Part shown: positions 1 to 14,429 of the stretch, one piece after another
How positions within the stretch are numbered: the first letter of the stretch is position 1
Layout of the letters: every line of letters starts with the position of its first letter
DNA from: Enoplosus armatus
Taxonomy: Eukaryota > Chordata > Actinopteri > Centrarchiformes > Enoplosidae
Assembly: GCF_043641665.1 (NCBI RefSeq)
Contig: NC_092181.1
Span: forward strand, 7,867,918 to 7,931,917
Reading direction: 5' to 3'
Length of the DNA: 64,000 nucleotides
Translations under genes and position numbers: made by a program
The notes under the pieces: model-generated
The model's input: the letters and a program-made list of their open reading frames with translations, nothing else
Told to the model about the DNA's origin: nothing
Databases searched by the model: none

Positions 1-1176
1 ACGCTGCCAGGAATGAATTTCTTGTGAGACGTGGCCCTCAAAGACCTTAACTCTGATCTAAACCGCAGAGTGAGACACTCTTTTTGGCTTCTTTTTGGCA
101 CCTTATTTGTGAACAGTGTTTTGAGTGCATTTCCCTGTATCTCGATTAACATGAATTATTCCTGCGAAAAGGAAGCTCAGTGGAATGGCCTTTTCCATCC
201 TTGAATGTGTTTGTTTTTCACACTCGAGCTTTGGCAGTGTGTTTTGCATGTACCGTTCAGCTGTCTGAGAAATATTATATATTATGTAGAGTGTCGCATG
301 CAACTACAAATACTTTGTCACCTGATTTTATTTAGTAGTCTTTTGATAAAAAATGTATATTAGTTTTAGTCACATTTTACTGTGATTTGATTATGTTGGT
401 TTTAGTCAACAAAAAACGAAGACATTTCAGTCCCGTTTTTGTCAGTGAAATTTTCATCTCACTTTGGTAGTGCATTTCATTTGTATGTCTTCTTAGCATT
501 CTGAGGCGCCATCTCAAGGACGTTGAGGTTCATGGTCCGTCTTAAACTGAGGCCACCAGCTAAACCACTTGGTTCATTTGTCAATTCTTCACTCTTTCAC
601 AGGACCTTTCAGTTTTTATTTGTTGACAAAAAAAAAATTGGAATACATTTCTCAATTTCCACATTTTCAGTGATTGATTGATTTATCAAATTGCAATTTC
701 AAGGTTACTTTTTAATTTTAGGTTTCGTCTTGTTATTGTTGTGGTAAAAATGACCCAATGTGCTCAGATCACGACTGGACCTTGAAGACTGCAGAAAAAG
801 AAAAACTAGGACAGCACTCCAGTTGGACTTTTTAATATTGCCACATGGACAAGACGCCCTTCTTCAGCGTGTATTCTGGCAATTTCACAATCAATATACA
901 CAGGTCGGGTTAATTTGCAGGTGACCGCAATCAGCACGACAGATACATCCAAACAGGGGGAGCCACAACCTTTCCAGGCACAGAGTCTCATGATGTAGGA
1001 TACTAAAACTTGAAAAAAACAAAAACACAACACAAATTATATTCACTTCATAAGAAACAAGCCAGTGAAATCTCCTCATTCATCCCATTGGGAATCAGGG
1101 CATCAAGGAAATGTATCCAATACGCCTCCCTTTGGAGAAGGACTCTGTCCCCATTTGTTAAGTGGGGCCGAGCTAG

Positions 1177-1586
1177 TGAACCCAAGTGCAGACTCAGTTG
1201 ACAGGTATGAGGAAAGCTTGATGTTTATTGAATTGTAAGGAGAGGCTTGGGCCGGGAATCCGGGCTGGGGCTTGGGCCGATTGCTGAAAAGATCTGAAGC
1301 TGAGGCAGGGAGAGGTTGGGGCCAAAGAGGGCCGGTCCGGAGTGGGATCCAGGGAAACAAGGTTGACACAACGAGAGCCAGAGGCTGGAATCAGGGCAGC
1401 AACGGTTTTGACTGCGATCTGGCAGCATGGAGGTGGCCGTGCTGAGTATTTGTAGAGGTCTTGATTATGGAACAGGTTGCAGCTGGTGGGCTCAGCTCCG
1501 ACTCCACCCCACACCCGAGGGAGAGAGCCACTCAGGAAGGCCCAGGATGGGAGGTAGAGGGGGAGGCAGGTGAAGCAGATGTAACA
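1177..1586 (-). mobile_element. LTR-like fragment (possible solo LTR), minus strand
   Basis: Read on the minus strand, the block starts TGTTACATCTGC, has a TATA-like CTACAAATAC about 140 bases in, an AATAAA at 1229-1224, and ends CTGCACTTGGGTTCA, resembling the R-U5 end of fish Ty3/gypsy LTRs. No internal gag or pol and no flanking duplication were seen. Boundaries are approximate. Confidence 0.45.
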
Positions 1587-3697
1587 CTATTACCACCTCT
1601 ACGTGGCATCTGCACTGTCTCAGTGCCCAGGTGATGTAGTTCATGTGGTTATGACTATTAAAGTGCCTCGCCACCGATGATTTATCATCATGATATGAAT
1701 AGAACACTTGTGTTCACAGATCCTGGTTTTTAACTCATTTTGTTTTCCCAACGTAATATAAATGACATGGGCATTTTAACAGGTAAACCACATATACATT
1801 GGATTCTGCCCCTCACCTTGATGTCCACATCAGGCTGCGGATGGGTGAATTGATTACCCTTAATCATAGTATAGCAGCGTATACACTTATCACAAGGAAA
1901 GTTCCCACCAGGGATCTAGGTAATCAGTTCGGACGACCTCTTATGAAAATACCTCGGCAGAGTTTGAAATGAGCTTGCAATTTCAGGGTCACTTTTCAAT
2001 AACTGTCTTCTCACTACTTGTTTGACTGACTTAGGACTGTAGGTGGATGCAATTGCAAGACCCTGAGACGAAGCATCTCTAGAGCTCGGTTTGAGTAAGT
2101 CAGACCGCTGTACTTGGCGTTCCTTATTGAGATGGTTGTCCAGTAATTCATCCCATCCTCCAAAGGTCTTTAGCTGGTGACTCAAAGGATTCATCAGAAT
2201 TACAAATGGGTCTCATCCTGAGTAGTTGACTATATGGTAGACTTTTTCTTTTTAATGCTGGTGAATGATAACTGCTGAATTGTAGAAAAGTTGTTCTATT
2301 GGTATGCTGGGATTACACAATAGTACAGACCTTGTTTCCTTGTTCCTAAGCTGCTCAATCAGTGTAGAGTATGGCTCCATACAGGCCCTTTGAGTGAACA
2401 GAACCTGGGGAAACAATATCTCCCTGGACGCTCTTGCTTCAGTAAGTCTGCTGACCTTGACGAACATCATTTTGGTTAGAGGAGCCGCGTTCACAAACAG
2501 CTGTTGTGGGGAAAAAAAGGTTGTCATTTAATATTAATGGGACACTGGTCTCATTATTACCCCACACACATCTGGCTTGGACTTAAACTACAAGTCCACA
2601 CACTGCATTTCACAGCACCTTCAGCTGAATGTCCAACATCACCTGCAACCTGATGCTCAAGTCGGAGCAACCCGAATGTTTTTTGGAACCACCATCAGCA
2701 TGAATAGATGAGTTTAACTCACATGCTCTCTGCGGTTCCTCAATCACCATTTGAGATCCCGTCCTTTGTCGGCTCCCTGGGCTGTCACCGGCTCCGTCGG
2801 TGGCGTGGGAGATGGCTGGCCGCACTTTTGATTTATCGAAGTGAGTGGGAAACTATGAAGCTTACTTTGTGACAGCTCAGAAGCTTTAAAATTTAAGATG
2901 TCATTGAACTGATGAATGGAGAGTGGAGAGGCTGAGCCTGCCCGCTGGCGTCATATGTCACTGTCCAAAGTGATGAGGGACCCTGCCTGCCGCCCTGTTA
3001 CATCGACGTAAGGGCTCCGGTGGGAACCTTTCTTTGCTGAGATTGGAAGAATCAGAAATCAAATTTCCTGTAGAATAGACGCCGTTGGGTACTGTATGTT
3101 AGAGTCTGTTCAACTTCATAAAGGTTTAGACAAATGTTTGCTCCCAGCTAACACTAGATCCATGCCTTATCCACACACGGGACACTAAGATAGATGCTTT
3201 GGTCTCCTGCCATCGCTTATCATTGTCAAGCACTCCAGACAGACACATGGCCTTCAAGTTCTGATGACATCCACATGATAGAGTTTGACATCCATATGGG
3301 AAAACCAAAGAATCACGCCATTTTCAAATTAGAAACAGGTTATTGCTGCAATCCGCATCTATGTACGGCACGCTTGCTGTACTTGTTTTGACACTTGTAA
3401 GGTAATTCGTAAATGGAAAGCACACCTGCTGACATAGATAGATTTTCCCTTGTGAAGCTGACAAACACATTTGCAGTGTGGGTGACAAATGTGTATCCTT
3501 TTATCAGAGTACGTGTCAGATTTGCTGTGATAAAAGGCAACAAGTAGGAGCATTAGCATAGAGCTCAACTGGGGCCACCGACTCGCCGCGCTGCAAGGAA
3601 ACAACAATGCACAGCGAGATATAAGGCAGCTTTTCCTCCAGCATCAATCAATACAGTGTTGAGAAATGCACCTGGGTTATTAATGGTTTGCCCGAAA

Positions 3698-3718
3698 CCC
3701 CCCCCCCCCCCCCCCCCC
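3698..3718 (+). repeat. poly-C run (21)
   Basis: Uninterrupted C homopolymer followed by a short A run, in the intron before w1. One of many long C/G homopolymers in the window. Confidence 0.95.
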
Positions 3719-4006
3719 AAAAAAAAATGAATTAGCACATTGAAATGGGGGTCACTGGTTGCATACTGTACACCTTCACGGAAACTGAGCTGTGTATCAT
3801 TTCTTACACTCATTCTGTAGGACTGTTGGTTTTGATTGGGTGCTAGAAAAAACTGCTTTATATTCAACATTTGTTTTTTTCTAAACCGCAGCGGGCTAAA
3901 AACTGCTACTGGATCAAACCAAACTATTGGCTGATCAAGCTAAAAGTGGCAGCAGAATTCCCGTAAAGGGCTTTGTTGAAACCTATAGCTCTAGTTTGTC
4001 AGGGGA

Positions 4007-4031
4007 GGGGGGGGGGGGGGGGGGGGGGGGG
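4007..4031 (+). repeat. poly-G run (25)
   Basis: Uninterrupted G homopolymer in the intron 270 bp before exon w1. G-quadruplex-prone on the transcribed RNA. Confidence 0.95.
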
Positions 4032-4299
4032 TGCCTATATCTGTGACAGTATGTTACGTAAATGGCCAGCCAGTAATGATGATGGCCGCTCATCGCTATG
4101 TCCGCCTATCTCTCTCCCGTTAATGCCTCATAGCCCCAGACTAACCTCCACCCTGGAATTACCCAGCACCGTCTCAAGCCCTCTCTCGTCACTGTTACAA
4201 CTTCTAAATCAATGCCAGTCTAATTAGAAGCTGGACCAACGTGTGGAAACATGCATTCATCTTGCCCCCCCACCCCCCCTTCCTCTGATACCTCCACAG

Positions 4300-4373
4300 T
4301 TGTACAGCTCGGTGGACTTTGGAAGAAAATGGCAGCTCATCCACGAACACGTCACGCCGAACAGATTCTACTG
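4300..4373 (+). CDS. sorcs3: sorcs3 exon w1 (VPS10 propeller blade)
   Basis: Acceptor CCTCCACAG, donor gtgagt. Encodes residues 1-24 plus two bases of Trp25 (LYSSVDFGRKW...NRFYW). It carries an Asp-box (SVDFGRKW), the hallmark loop of ten-bladed VPS10 propellers. Enters in phase 0, leaves in phase 2. Probably corresponds to exon 5 of the mammalian gene. Confidence 0.9.
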
Positions 4374-5593
4374 GTGAGTCATCCTTTTTCACGTCCTCGT
4401 CCCACCCCCCTTCTTTTTTTTTTTTTCTTTTTTTTTTTATTCTGCTCCATTCCTCTTCTCCAAAGTTTTGTTTACTCAGGAATGCAGAAACTGTTGCTCG
4501 TGTTCTGCGCGACTGAGCAAGTGATATTGATGGCTTGGAACAAGGTGTGTGACTGACTGGTGATGCTGCTGAAATTCTGCACATTTTCTACCCCTTGATA
4601 CAATCAGGCAGAGATTAATCTCCTCCTTCAGCACACACTTTGCATTCAGCGTCCGAGGGCATGTCGCATTCCACTTCACTTCTCACACACGTCCTGCTCA
4701 TATCAGGCATATTGCACATAAATACAATTTTTTTTTTTTATCAGTAGTAGAAGGAGAGAGAGAGGGGTGGGGGTGGTTTTCTACAGATTCATACATGCAG
4801 ATACAGAAGCTTACGTACAGTATGAGGAGCTGTGACTAATAATGGATCCGGGACGTCCCTGTCACTTCTCATCCGGTCACGTCTGCTGCTCACTCCCCCC
4901 GCAGTGTGCCTAATATGTCTGAAAGTGCACACTCATCACAAACGTAGGCCCGGATCTATTCCAGCTCATTGCTCCTCTCCCGCCCCCCCCCTCTCTGAGG
5001 TGACTGGGGTGTGCCCGGGATTGCTGTTGGCTAGATCCACCGTAACTTGCATAAATCTGGAGCTGCTTCCGTGCCATCGTGGTATAATCCCAAATAATGT
5101 GCACAATCTATCGCAGGCTTTGCCCTTCACCGCCAAAGCCCCTTCAAGGGCATCTAAACACTGGATGGGCCTCGAGCAATGGCTAGGCAGGCCTCCAGTT
5201 GGCTGCATTTAGACAATGGCTTCATCAGCCTCCAAGGGATAGGAAATATGGCCACAATGGGAAAGCTGCGTCCATCCAGTCTAATCCACATGCAGCGAAA
5301 TGAGCAAGAAAGAGAGATTTTACCCGGAGATGTACTCAGAGTCAGTAGAGTGTGGTGACCCTGCACCACCCAGTCAATGATGAGGAGACTGTATTTCTTT
5401 GCATTGTTCCATTTTGCTGCAAAGGAAATTGCTGCTGTGGATGTTTTTGCCATAATGTGGCATTTAGAATGGGGGGGGCTTTACTGTATTCCACTTACAA
5501 AGTTAAAGAAACAGCTATAACTGGGAAAGAATGACTCTGCTAGACCTTTGCCCCTTTTTTCTGTTTCCTCTTCCACCCTCTCTCTGCACTTAC

Positions 5594-5624
<31 letters not shown>

Positions 5625-8600
5625 TTACATTCAATTCTATGCAATGTCATGTCATTATGATTATGTATTTCTCCATGGTCTGTCATTCTCTCCAAGGTCT
5701 GTCTCGGGCCTAGACAAGGAGCCAGATTTGGTCCACATGGAGGCTCATACGCCAGATGGAAGTGAGTGTCTCCTACACACACACACACACACACATCAAA
5801 GAGAAGTAATGAACGGGTCTCTATAGGAATGAATTCCTCCTGGAGAAAAGAAGGCGTCCCCGGGGAAACAGCAATGGCTCGCCGCGCAAATAAGCCCAGA
5901 GCATGATTCTTGATTAATATGGCCTTTCTTCTCTTCACCTTCACTCGCTGAATGTCAGCCCCATAACTCTGAATGGCAGCACCACCAAGGTCGCCCATAG
6001 GTGACAAAGGTGAAACTGTTTATGCCAGCCTGGGACGTCAGAGTCGCGGCCGTCTGAGATATGAGCATTGCTTTTTTTTTTTTTTTCCCTCTCGTAAACG
6101 CGGCATGATTGACAGGCGGATATGTTTGTTTGTGGTATCTACACGTGATGAGAGTAGATCTGCGAGAAAGAGGCGCACATTAGTCGGAAGAAATGTCAGA
6201 CCTGCTGGACGGGTGGAGAACCCTACGCAGTTCAAGCAAGACATAAATATCTTTCGAGCGCTACCGATGTGATTGAGAAAAAGCGCCCGCCTTTCAAAGA
6301 CGCCCCTTACAGCTCTATATATGAAGATGCACTGTAGAAGTTAGGAGCCATAAACCTCTCATGCTTTCTGTATGTCTTCCTGTGCAACAGATGTGCAGTA
6401 TGTCACATGCAGAGCTCAGATGTGCACAGAAGCTAACAGGAACTACCCATTCCCTGGATACATCGACATCAGCTCTCTGGTGGTTCAAGACGACTACATA
6501 TTCATACAGGTAGGGCTCCAAACACGTGGTGCATGCAGCATTAAGCTATGTATGGCATTATCAGCCCGGTGTAAAATGTGTCTCATATATGTAGAGTGCG
6601 CGCTGCGGGGATGACGTGTTTTTATAGGCGGACCCGGAAGTTAGCGTCGCCCTGGTTCCCTCGACAAAAAGCCAATGCGATTTTGGATGATCGCAGAGAG
6701 TAAAGAAAAGTTTACTCGCTAATGAACACCACGTTTATGATTTTTGTAAAAGTAAAAAGCTAACGTTAGACTGTAATATAAATGTATTTGGCTACCGTGT
6801 TCGTTTGTCAGTAGGGTTTTGTTCTACATGAGACCCTTTCGCAGTCATTTGATTGAACACGCATATCCATTTGTTTGGCCTGAGCAGGTTTAATATCTTG
6901 CTGATTCTTCACTACTATCTTCAACTGCTGCCACAAAATCACAGAGGCATGTTTTCTATGCAAAGGGTTCACGGAAGAGTCCTTTTCGTTTTACCTCAGC
7001 TGATCATCCGCGCTTTGTTTGTCTGCGAAGCCGGTCGAGTTTTAATATTCATCCTAACCACTGCCCGGCGTGTCGGATTAATCATGATTTGTGCGACAGA
7101 AAAATCTGAAATGGTAATGTCCTGAATTGCGAGTAACGAAGATGCAATTTATGGGTTGTATTTTAATTTCCTCTGCAGCGTGAATATTATTTACTTTGAC
7201 ATTGTGCAAATGAGGTTTCATACATTTAAAAGTCAGCAGGAAAAAGTCAGCATAATCACACGGGCAGTCCACAACAGCACCGATTTCATTCAAATTCGCC
7301 TCAACTGTTGCGGCGGTTCATGTCTGTTAAAGGTGTTTTCAGCACCTGTGTGTTTTAGGGGGGAAAAAAACAACTATCTGTTACGGTTTCTACTGACCTC
7401 TTCACCTCTTCTAAATGTGTCTTCTTCCAAATGTGGCTATAACACCAACGCACGGTGGTGAGCTGGTGAGTGTGCTGGCACCACCTCCGACGATCTTCGG
7501 ATAAGCTTCGCTGTTTCCAAAGCCAGCTGCTCCTCACACAGCACTCTCTTGCTCCAGAGACTACATGACCTGAGTCCTCCAAAAACCTTCCTCGACACTG
7601 TTCACGGATCACACCGTCAGCCTGTGCAAACCAAAATAAAACTCTGCCTTCTGTTATTATGTTCAGTAGTAGCAGGTGTAGTTGTAGCTGTAATGATGCT
7701 CTTCCTGCTGTTTGATCCCACTAAATGTTTTATTCAGCGGAGAACAGGGATTTTTCGGAAACCTACTTACCTGAGCCACCTACGGGCAAGTCCTTCCTCC
7801 GGAAGCCTTGCTGGCCTTGGCAACACAATAGACAAAGAAAATAGAGCTGTTCTCCAAAGACCCTTCAATCCTGTTTGACCTCTCTCCGAAGCCTTTCAAG
7901 TAAACTTGAGTAAACTCACAGGCAGTCAACCTAAACCTCCCCTTCAATTCTCGCTCCTCCACATTTTTACACGTATGCGTCACAGACGGAAGATCCTGAA
8001 AGGGATGGGAGGGGGGGGGGGGAATCAATCATACCAATTCCTCTTAAAGTTCAAACCGCCTCTGGTTACCCCGCCATCGATCTCCTGCTCCTTCACTCGA
8101 TTGCATGTGGGACCGTTCTGCAGTGCTCGCTGCTAGGCCGCTGTATTTCCTCTCAGAGCTTGTTTTCTCTCTTCTGAGCCGTTCGGAGCACTTACAAGAT
8201 CAGTAAAAGAATCAGCCCCGTCATACAACATTAATACTGATATCGCTTCTCTTCAGCAGAGAGCCACAAGTTTGATTTGAAGGTTTTCCTCTAATGAATT
8301 TCATGTCGTTATTGATAGGAGGGAAAAGTGGGTTACGGAGCTGCAGTCTCACTTCGCTCCATGTCTCTGTGTGTGTGTGTGTATGAAGTGCTTGGCTTCC
8401 ATGGCCTGGAGGCTGATGACAATTCTCCAGCACCCACCAGCCCTGTGTTTTCTTGCTGCATAAGCTAACAACTAACAGCTTGGAGTGTTTGCAAAGGGTC
8501 TAGACCATTAAAGACGGCTTCTCTTTTCTTTTTTTTTCCTAGACGGCAGATGAGGCTTGCTGAGGCAACTTTCAGATTTCTCGTGACAAAGAGTAATGAG

Positions 8601-10950
8601 GCTATCGATTGTCCTACGAGATATTTACCAAAGTCCACTCTGAAACCACCGAGTGTATTGACACCTGGAGAGGGCAGCACTCTCTGAATGCAAGCCAGGA
8701 GATAGCACTATAAATGGCTATATAAATAAAACCCAAACCCCTTGTATCCAGCAGCGCCTCAAGAACCAGCAGGACAAAGAGAGAGGGGGGGGGCGAGATT
8801 GATGTGCTTCTCTCACCCACCACTTTAATTGATTGGAGAGAATATGATGTGGTGTCAGTGGTGAGGTTGCACATGAGGCCTTGATACAAGGCGTCCTCTG
8901 CATTCGTTCAGCCGCAGGGCTCCATCGCAAGGGTGACGTGGACGCTAGAATCACACCAAAGCTCCAGATAATGGGGGGGGGGGGGGGGGGGGACTGCATA
9001 CAGTATGTTATGCAATATCTGAGATGAATTGTGCTCCATTTGTAGGTTCCTACATCAGGACGAGCCACCTATTACGTGTCCTACAAGAGAGACTCGTTTA
9101 TACAAACCAAGCTCCCCAAATACTCCCTGCCCAAGGTAAGTTATTAGCCAAAGTCTTTTGACTTTTTCCTTTCTGACACAGAGAAATCTGTTTTAATATC
9201 AGAGTGTCAGAGTTAATTAATCATAGACTCAATTAGGCATTTCCATTCCTATTCCTGAAAGCTTTTTAATTTGATGCTGTCACAGCAGTGAAATTGGTGT
9301 GGATTGCTTGAAAAACGTGTTTGTTTTCCTTTAAAAGCCGGCAAACACTGTCCTTTTTAAAGTCATACTGCTAGTGGTGCCCGAACTCAGCCCCCCGAGT
9401 GAGCTACACATTACATTGCGTCGTCAACCATTTATATTCACACCCCAGCATTGATCTCATGACCGGTCCCACAGGGTCAGCATGTTATAATCCGTCACCT
9501 CTCCGCCCCCAGTCATAACTCTTAATCTCTCCCTGCTCCCTGATAGGATTTACACATTGTCAGCACTGATGAGAAGCAGGTATTTGCGGCGGTGCAGGAG
9601 TGGAACCAGAACGACACCTATAACCTCTACCTGTCTGACACCAAAGGGATCTACTTCACCTTGGCCATGGAAAATGTCAAGACCACTAGGGGCATCGGAG
9701 GAAACCAGATGCTGGACCTGTACGAGGTAGGCACCGGATGAAATTGGTCACCCTGGGGTTACACATACAGTGAGGTTTTCATTGATTGAATCTATGGGAA
9801 GCTACAGGGACTATTACTTTCTCACTACTTCTTACTTCCGCCATAAAGTACAGGCGCATGGATGTGCCAACACACAAACAGTGAAGCAAAAGAGACGGGT
9901 TTTTTGTTTTTGAAAGCTTGTGGTTAAATGTGCAATAAATCCAGATTTCGACGTCTCACAGCACACGAATGACCATACACTATCCCAGAAGGGTGCATCA
10001 ATAGGGTTGTTAATCGACGCCAGTGACCCCTACCCTGCAGTATATTCTAAGGTCCACATCTGACCAAAATGTGAACAAAAATTAAAACACGAGATTGGGC
10101 TGATTGACAGGTCTTTTAAAAAGGGGTCCACCAATTTGATACATCAAGATTAGCTGACTAGTCACGGGGACAAGTACTACTACTAGCACTAGCCTATGAC
10201 AACAGTAATAATGCGGCTTTGGAGGAACTTCTGACAAAATAACCCCCGATGATGACACCAGGCCACACATTAGCCACACACACGTGAGCATTCGGCGGGG
10301 CAAGCAGCACAACGTTGACTTGCATTACGGGGAAATGTAGGATATGGCGGAGTTTGACCCACACAAGGAACTAAAAGTCGGGACATCCTGGCCTCTGCTG
10401 CCTCGACCTCGACCCTTCTTAATGTATTCCGTCTCTTGCCAGACCCCCAAATTTATGTAACACTTAATTACTGGAATGCTCATTTAAAGCAGGGACCAAC
10501 ACAAGTGTTTTATTGTCCTAATCAAATGTGTTTTTTATGACTTTATAGGCATTCATTATTCATACTTGTAATTACATATAACTGTCAATTGTCTGCTGAT
10601 CGACGCTCTGAAGGTCAGGTAAAGGCGTGCGATTAGAAATAAGATATGGACGTTGATGATGACAACAACGCTGCTGCTGCTGCTGCTGCTGTTGGGGATG
10701 ATGAGGAGGTTTATAAAAGTTATGAATCACACGTTAATAGATTTTTGACCTCATGGGGCCAGCGCAACAAGATGTATACATTCACACTGACATAATATTA
10801 CCCTGTTACATTGATATGTTGTAGCAGACAATTGCCTGTGTACATATTCAGCGGACGCAGTGCGACGTCAACATTCATTTGGAGCAATGTTTAAAGCCGC
10901 CTGATGATTTTAGCTCCACTGGTTAGTTGCTACCACTGTCTGTCATTTGG

Positions 10951-10983
<33 letters not shown>

Positions 10984-11553
10984 ACAGCATGCAGTCGGTT
11001 TAACAGAGTTCCTTGCTTAAAACACCTGCCTGCTGCAATGGCAATGAGGCTGATGAGAGCGAGAGTGAACCAAAACGATGAGTTGGATGAATATGAAATA
11101 TGCTCTCTGCAGCTGTCTTTCACATGTCTTTCACACTAATCGGCTAGTTAGTTAAAGTCGGATTGTTTGCTTTACACACATATGTAACAGACCTGCTGCA
11201 GAGTTTGTGTAACAGTTGCCTTGTCTGGATGATGCGTTACAGGCCGTGGTCGTCCATCTTCCTGATGACAGACACATACAGTGTGAGGAGCATGCTTAAT
11301 GGGGCTCGCTGCCATGCACCTCTGGACTTGTAATGACCTTGTTAGCTTAGTGGCTAGCTACTGTATGGGCTTGCATTAGCATTCATTGTAGGAAAAGTAG
11401 AATTCCCTCCTTCTCCACTCTCTGGTGAACCCAGTTTATCACTCCTACACTGGCAGGTGTGACTGAGAGAGTGAAGGAAGTGAGATATTGGCCAGCAGCA
11501 GTGGCAGCAGTGTGGTAATTAACAATGCCATTACTTCTCCTGCACAGTATGTG

Positions 11554-11589
<36 letters not shown>

Positions 11590-14388
11590 CTCCTATTACC
11601 ATGCCAGCTGTAGTCAAGCCATTTCACCATGCAGCATGAGATGATAAGGCGTTTTAATTACATTTGCAACGCGGTCACAGCTCCGCTCTTGATCAGAACC
11701 TAAACAAGAGATAGATGATACACCGCTGCCTCTGATCAATCAGAGCCATTACACAGGGGAAGATATATGCCGTGGAACCCGTCCCATTTGTTGCTGTTAG
11801 ACCCTGACAAACTGCACTTCACAGACCTAATGTTCCAGAGAGAAGATGCGGCTCCAGTCAGACCAGAGGGGAGAGACTGCAAAGTATGGCAAAGTTGTTT
11901 CGTTGTTTCCGCTTAGAAGTCATGTCTCTTCCCAAAGGGGACTCTGTTCTCTTTGCATCCTCCCCCCTAAAAATCAATTACGCCATTTCCACACCGAAAA
12001 TTGCACAATTATCTTCCAAATTAGAGGGATTATTTCATTGTCAATCAGATTGGATAAGGGCAATTTCTGTAATCATGAGCCTTTGTTGTGCAAACTCATT
12101 TTCTGTTGACATCGGGGCTCTACATCACCCGCTAAACTTCCCCTCAATCCGAGAGGTGGTGTAGCAGGTGGCCTTCCGACAATTATCACTCTGATTGGCT
12201 CGGGATTACTGTTTTAAAAAGATCGTTTATCTCCCTCTCGCCTCGCCATAAATAGCCCTGAATGATTGATTGAAGACGTGAAGTGGATTGTTGCCGGTGG
12301 AGTGCATCCGACGACCTGGATGATTCCGATACTCATGATGACGTTGGCCCTTCATGTTCGTGTTTTTTTGGGGGGGGGGGGATTTTGCCTGCCAGGGCGC
12401 TTAAACCCACAGAGCTGCGGTTCAACAAATGAGCCCTGTAATATATTGTAGAATGCTAAATTGCTAAATAATTGGCGATGCCCTGCTGTTCAGTCCCTCC
12501 GTCTTCACTGAACAGCGCTGTTTTCCGATTGGCAGCCATGTTTTGTTCTGTCGAACATTCTGCAATGGACGCGTGGGCTGCACTCCTCTCATGTGATCCT
12601 TCAGTTCAGGATGGTGGATGGAGGGTGCTTTTGATGTGGCGTGGGTTTGGAGTCATTCAAAAACCGTCAGTGAAAGTAAAATTTGCTTTCATTCTGGAGA
12701 ATACAGAACAGGTTTAAAGCTACACCAATCAATATTTCCAATATATAACAATGGATCAAATGACACGGCGCGTGATGTAAATGGGGTCACTTGTGGTGAA
12801 TTCTCACCCAACTCTGTAGTTCCGCAAAGCTCTATAGACACTTTTAGCCTATTTAGTGTCATTTAGCGCATTGTTTTTGTCGTGAACATAGCAGAACCCG
12901 AATCAGAGCTAAAAGCAGAGAGTGAATATCGGACTTTTGTTCGTCAGGAGGACGCAAACACGACTCCAAGTGGATGCTAATGTTGCTTTGCTTGTGCTCG
13001 ACGTGTAGTTAGGCGACCCGTTTCACCACAGTGTTCACCATAACAAGTTTGTAAGGTAATGCTATGTCTTGGCTGTGTCTTCTGCTGCCAAAAAACACAA
13101 ACATAAATCAACTCACGCAGCTTTAAGGGCTCAGTAGAGCAATTGAAACTATTTTGGCAAATCGAGCAATCGCTTAGATCATTTATCAAACAGAAAATTC
13201 CCAAACATTAGCTGGTTCCTGGTATTTGCTTGTTTTCTGTCATTAAGACGGTACCTTTGGGTTTTGGACTGTTGGTTTGGCAAATGGAAGATGCCGGCTA
13301 GAGCTCCGGCAACTTGTGATGACTGAAGAAAAAGGAGCAGCGACAGGATCACTTCTGGTGCCCCTTACACCCACTGGTGCTCTGGGTCATTGGTCATTTC
13401 AAAGAAGAAAGAATATGCTTAGAGTAGGATGTGGCACAAGGCACTCAAGTGGATAATTATGAGTAAAAAGCCTTTGATAAATAAGGACTGATGCATTATA
13501 AAAGAAATACCCCGGCACACTTGACTTCCTCGGGGAGTCTTGACACACAATGACCCCAGACTGTTAAATTGTTAACTCCACCACACACCTGTCTAAAGCC
13601 GAAACCAAGAAACGCCTACCATTACTTGCAGCTCTATTGCATGCTCCACAGATACAGTCAATTGAATTTATATCGGTGTTGTGGCATGAGATGATGCAAT
13701 AAACTGCAACGGTTGCATTTTACGTTTCTCATATATGTGAGTGTGTGAGGTATACTTAGATTTGTCTGAAATGCAAAAAAAAAAAAAAAAAAGGGGGTCA
13801 TGCACAGAGCTTCCATGTGCAGTAAATGCTGACCAATCAAGTCCCCCCCCCCCCCCCCTCCCCTTCTGTGTTATTTAAGAATCCCCCTTTGAGTCCAGTG
13901 CTGAACACGGCCTCTGCAAATAGAGATGTTTGTGTATGATAGTAGATCTGAGCAGAGGTTCAGAGGTGCTGTGCAGGCCCGCGTGGAGACACATCTAAAT
14001 CAAACATCACATTTAAGATGTTGCACTGTTCGCCGCTGCCTCGCTCGTGGCGGCAGAGGCTGTTAAAACCAGCTGGGCGCTCACCGTCTTTGACCACATG
14101 CACAGTCCTCGCGCTTTAGTCTCCCTTTTTGTTCTTCTTCTCTCGCTTCCACTCACTTGGCATTGAGGTGAATAACAGAACCGCTTTAAGTCGTCATCGC
14201 ACAAAAGGCGGCAAACAATGTCCCACAGTGTCGGAGTGTCCCTTTAAATGCTGCACTGCTGAGAGTAACCTGCGCTGTGGAATAGAGCTCTGTGTCCTTC
14301 ACTCCGTCGCCAAGAAAGTAGAGTGTGGGTGGTGTGAGTGATGGACAGAGAGAGGAATGTATGCTGGTGGGGACTCGTGGTTCTCTCC

Positions 14389-14429
<41 letters not shown>

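Larger units (their letters stand above)
1..4299 (+). other. Intron upstream of exon w1
   Basis: Non-coding part of a sorcs3 intron. The exon that should precede w1 (ending around a DWVLAYSLDQK-like sequence in mammals) was not found, so it lies beyond the left edge. Holds one LTR-like block (1177-1586), a poly-C run (3698-3718) and a poly-G run (4007-4031). I see nothing else I can name. Confidence 0.8.

Noticed and set aside
3836..3880. DWVLEK-like translation before exon w1, recalling the expected preceding exon (DWVLAYS...)
   Set aside because: Only four residues agree, no acceptor or donor in phase, and the neighbouring codons do not fit.
4204..4584. 126-codon minus-strand frame over exon w1
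   Set aside because: Shadow of the exon plus a poly-T stretch read as poly-Lys.
5540..6007. 155-codon minus-strand frame over exon w2
   Set aside because: Antisense to the exon, with poly-Gly from a C run and Val/Cys from a CA repeat.
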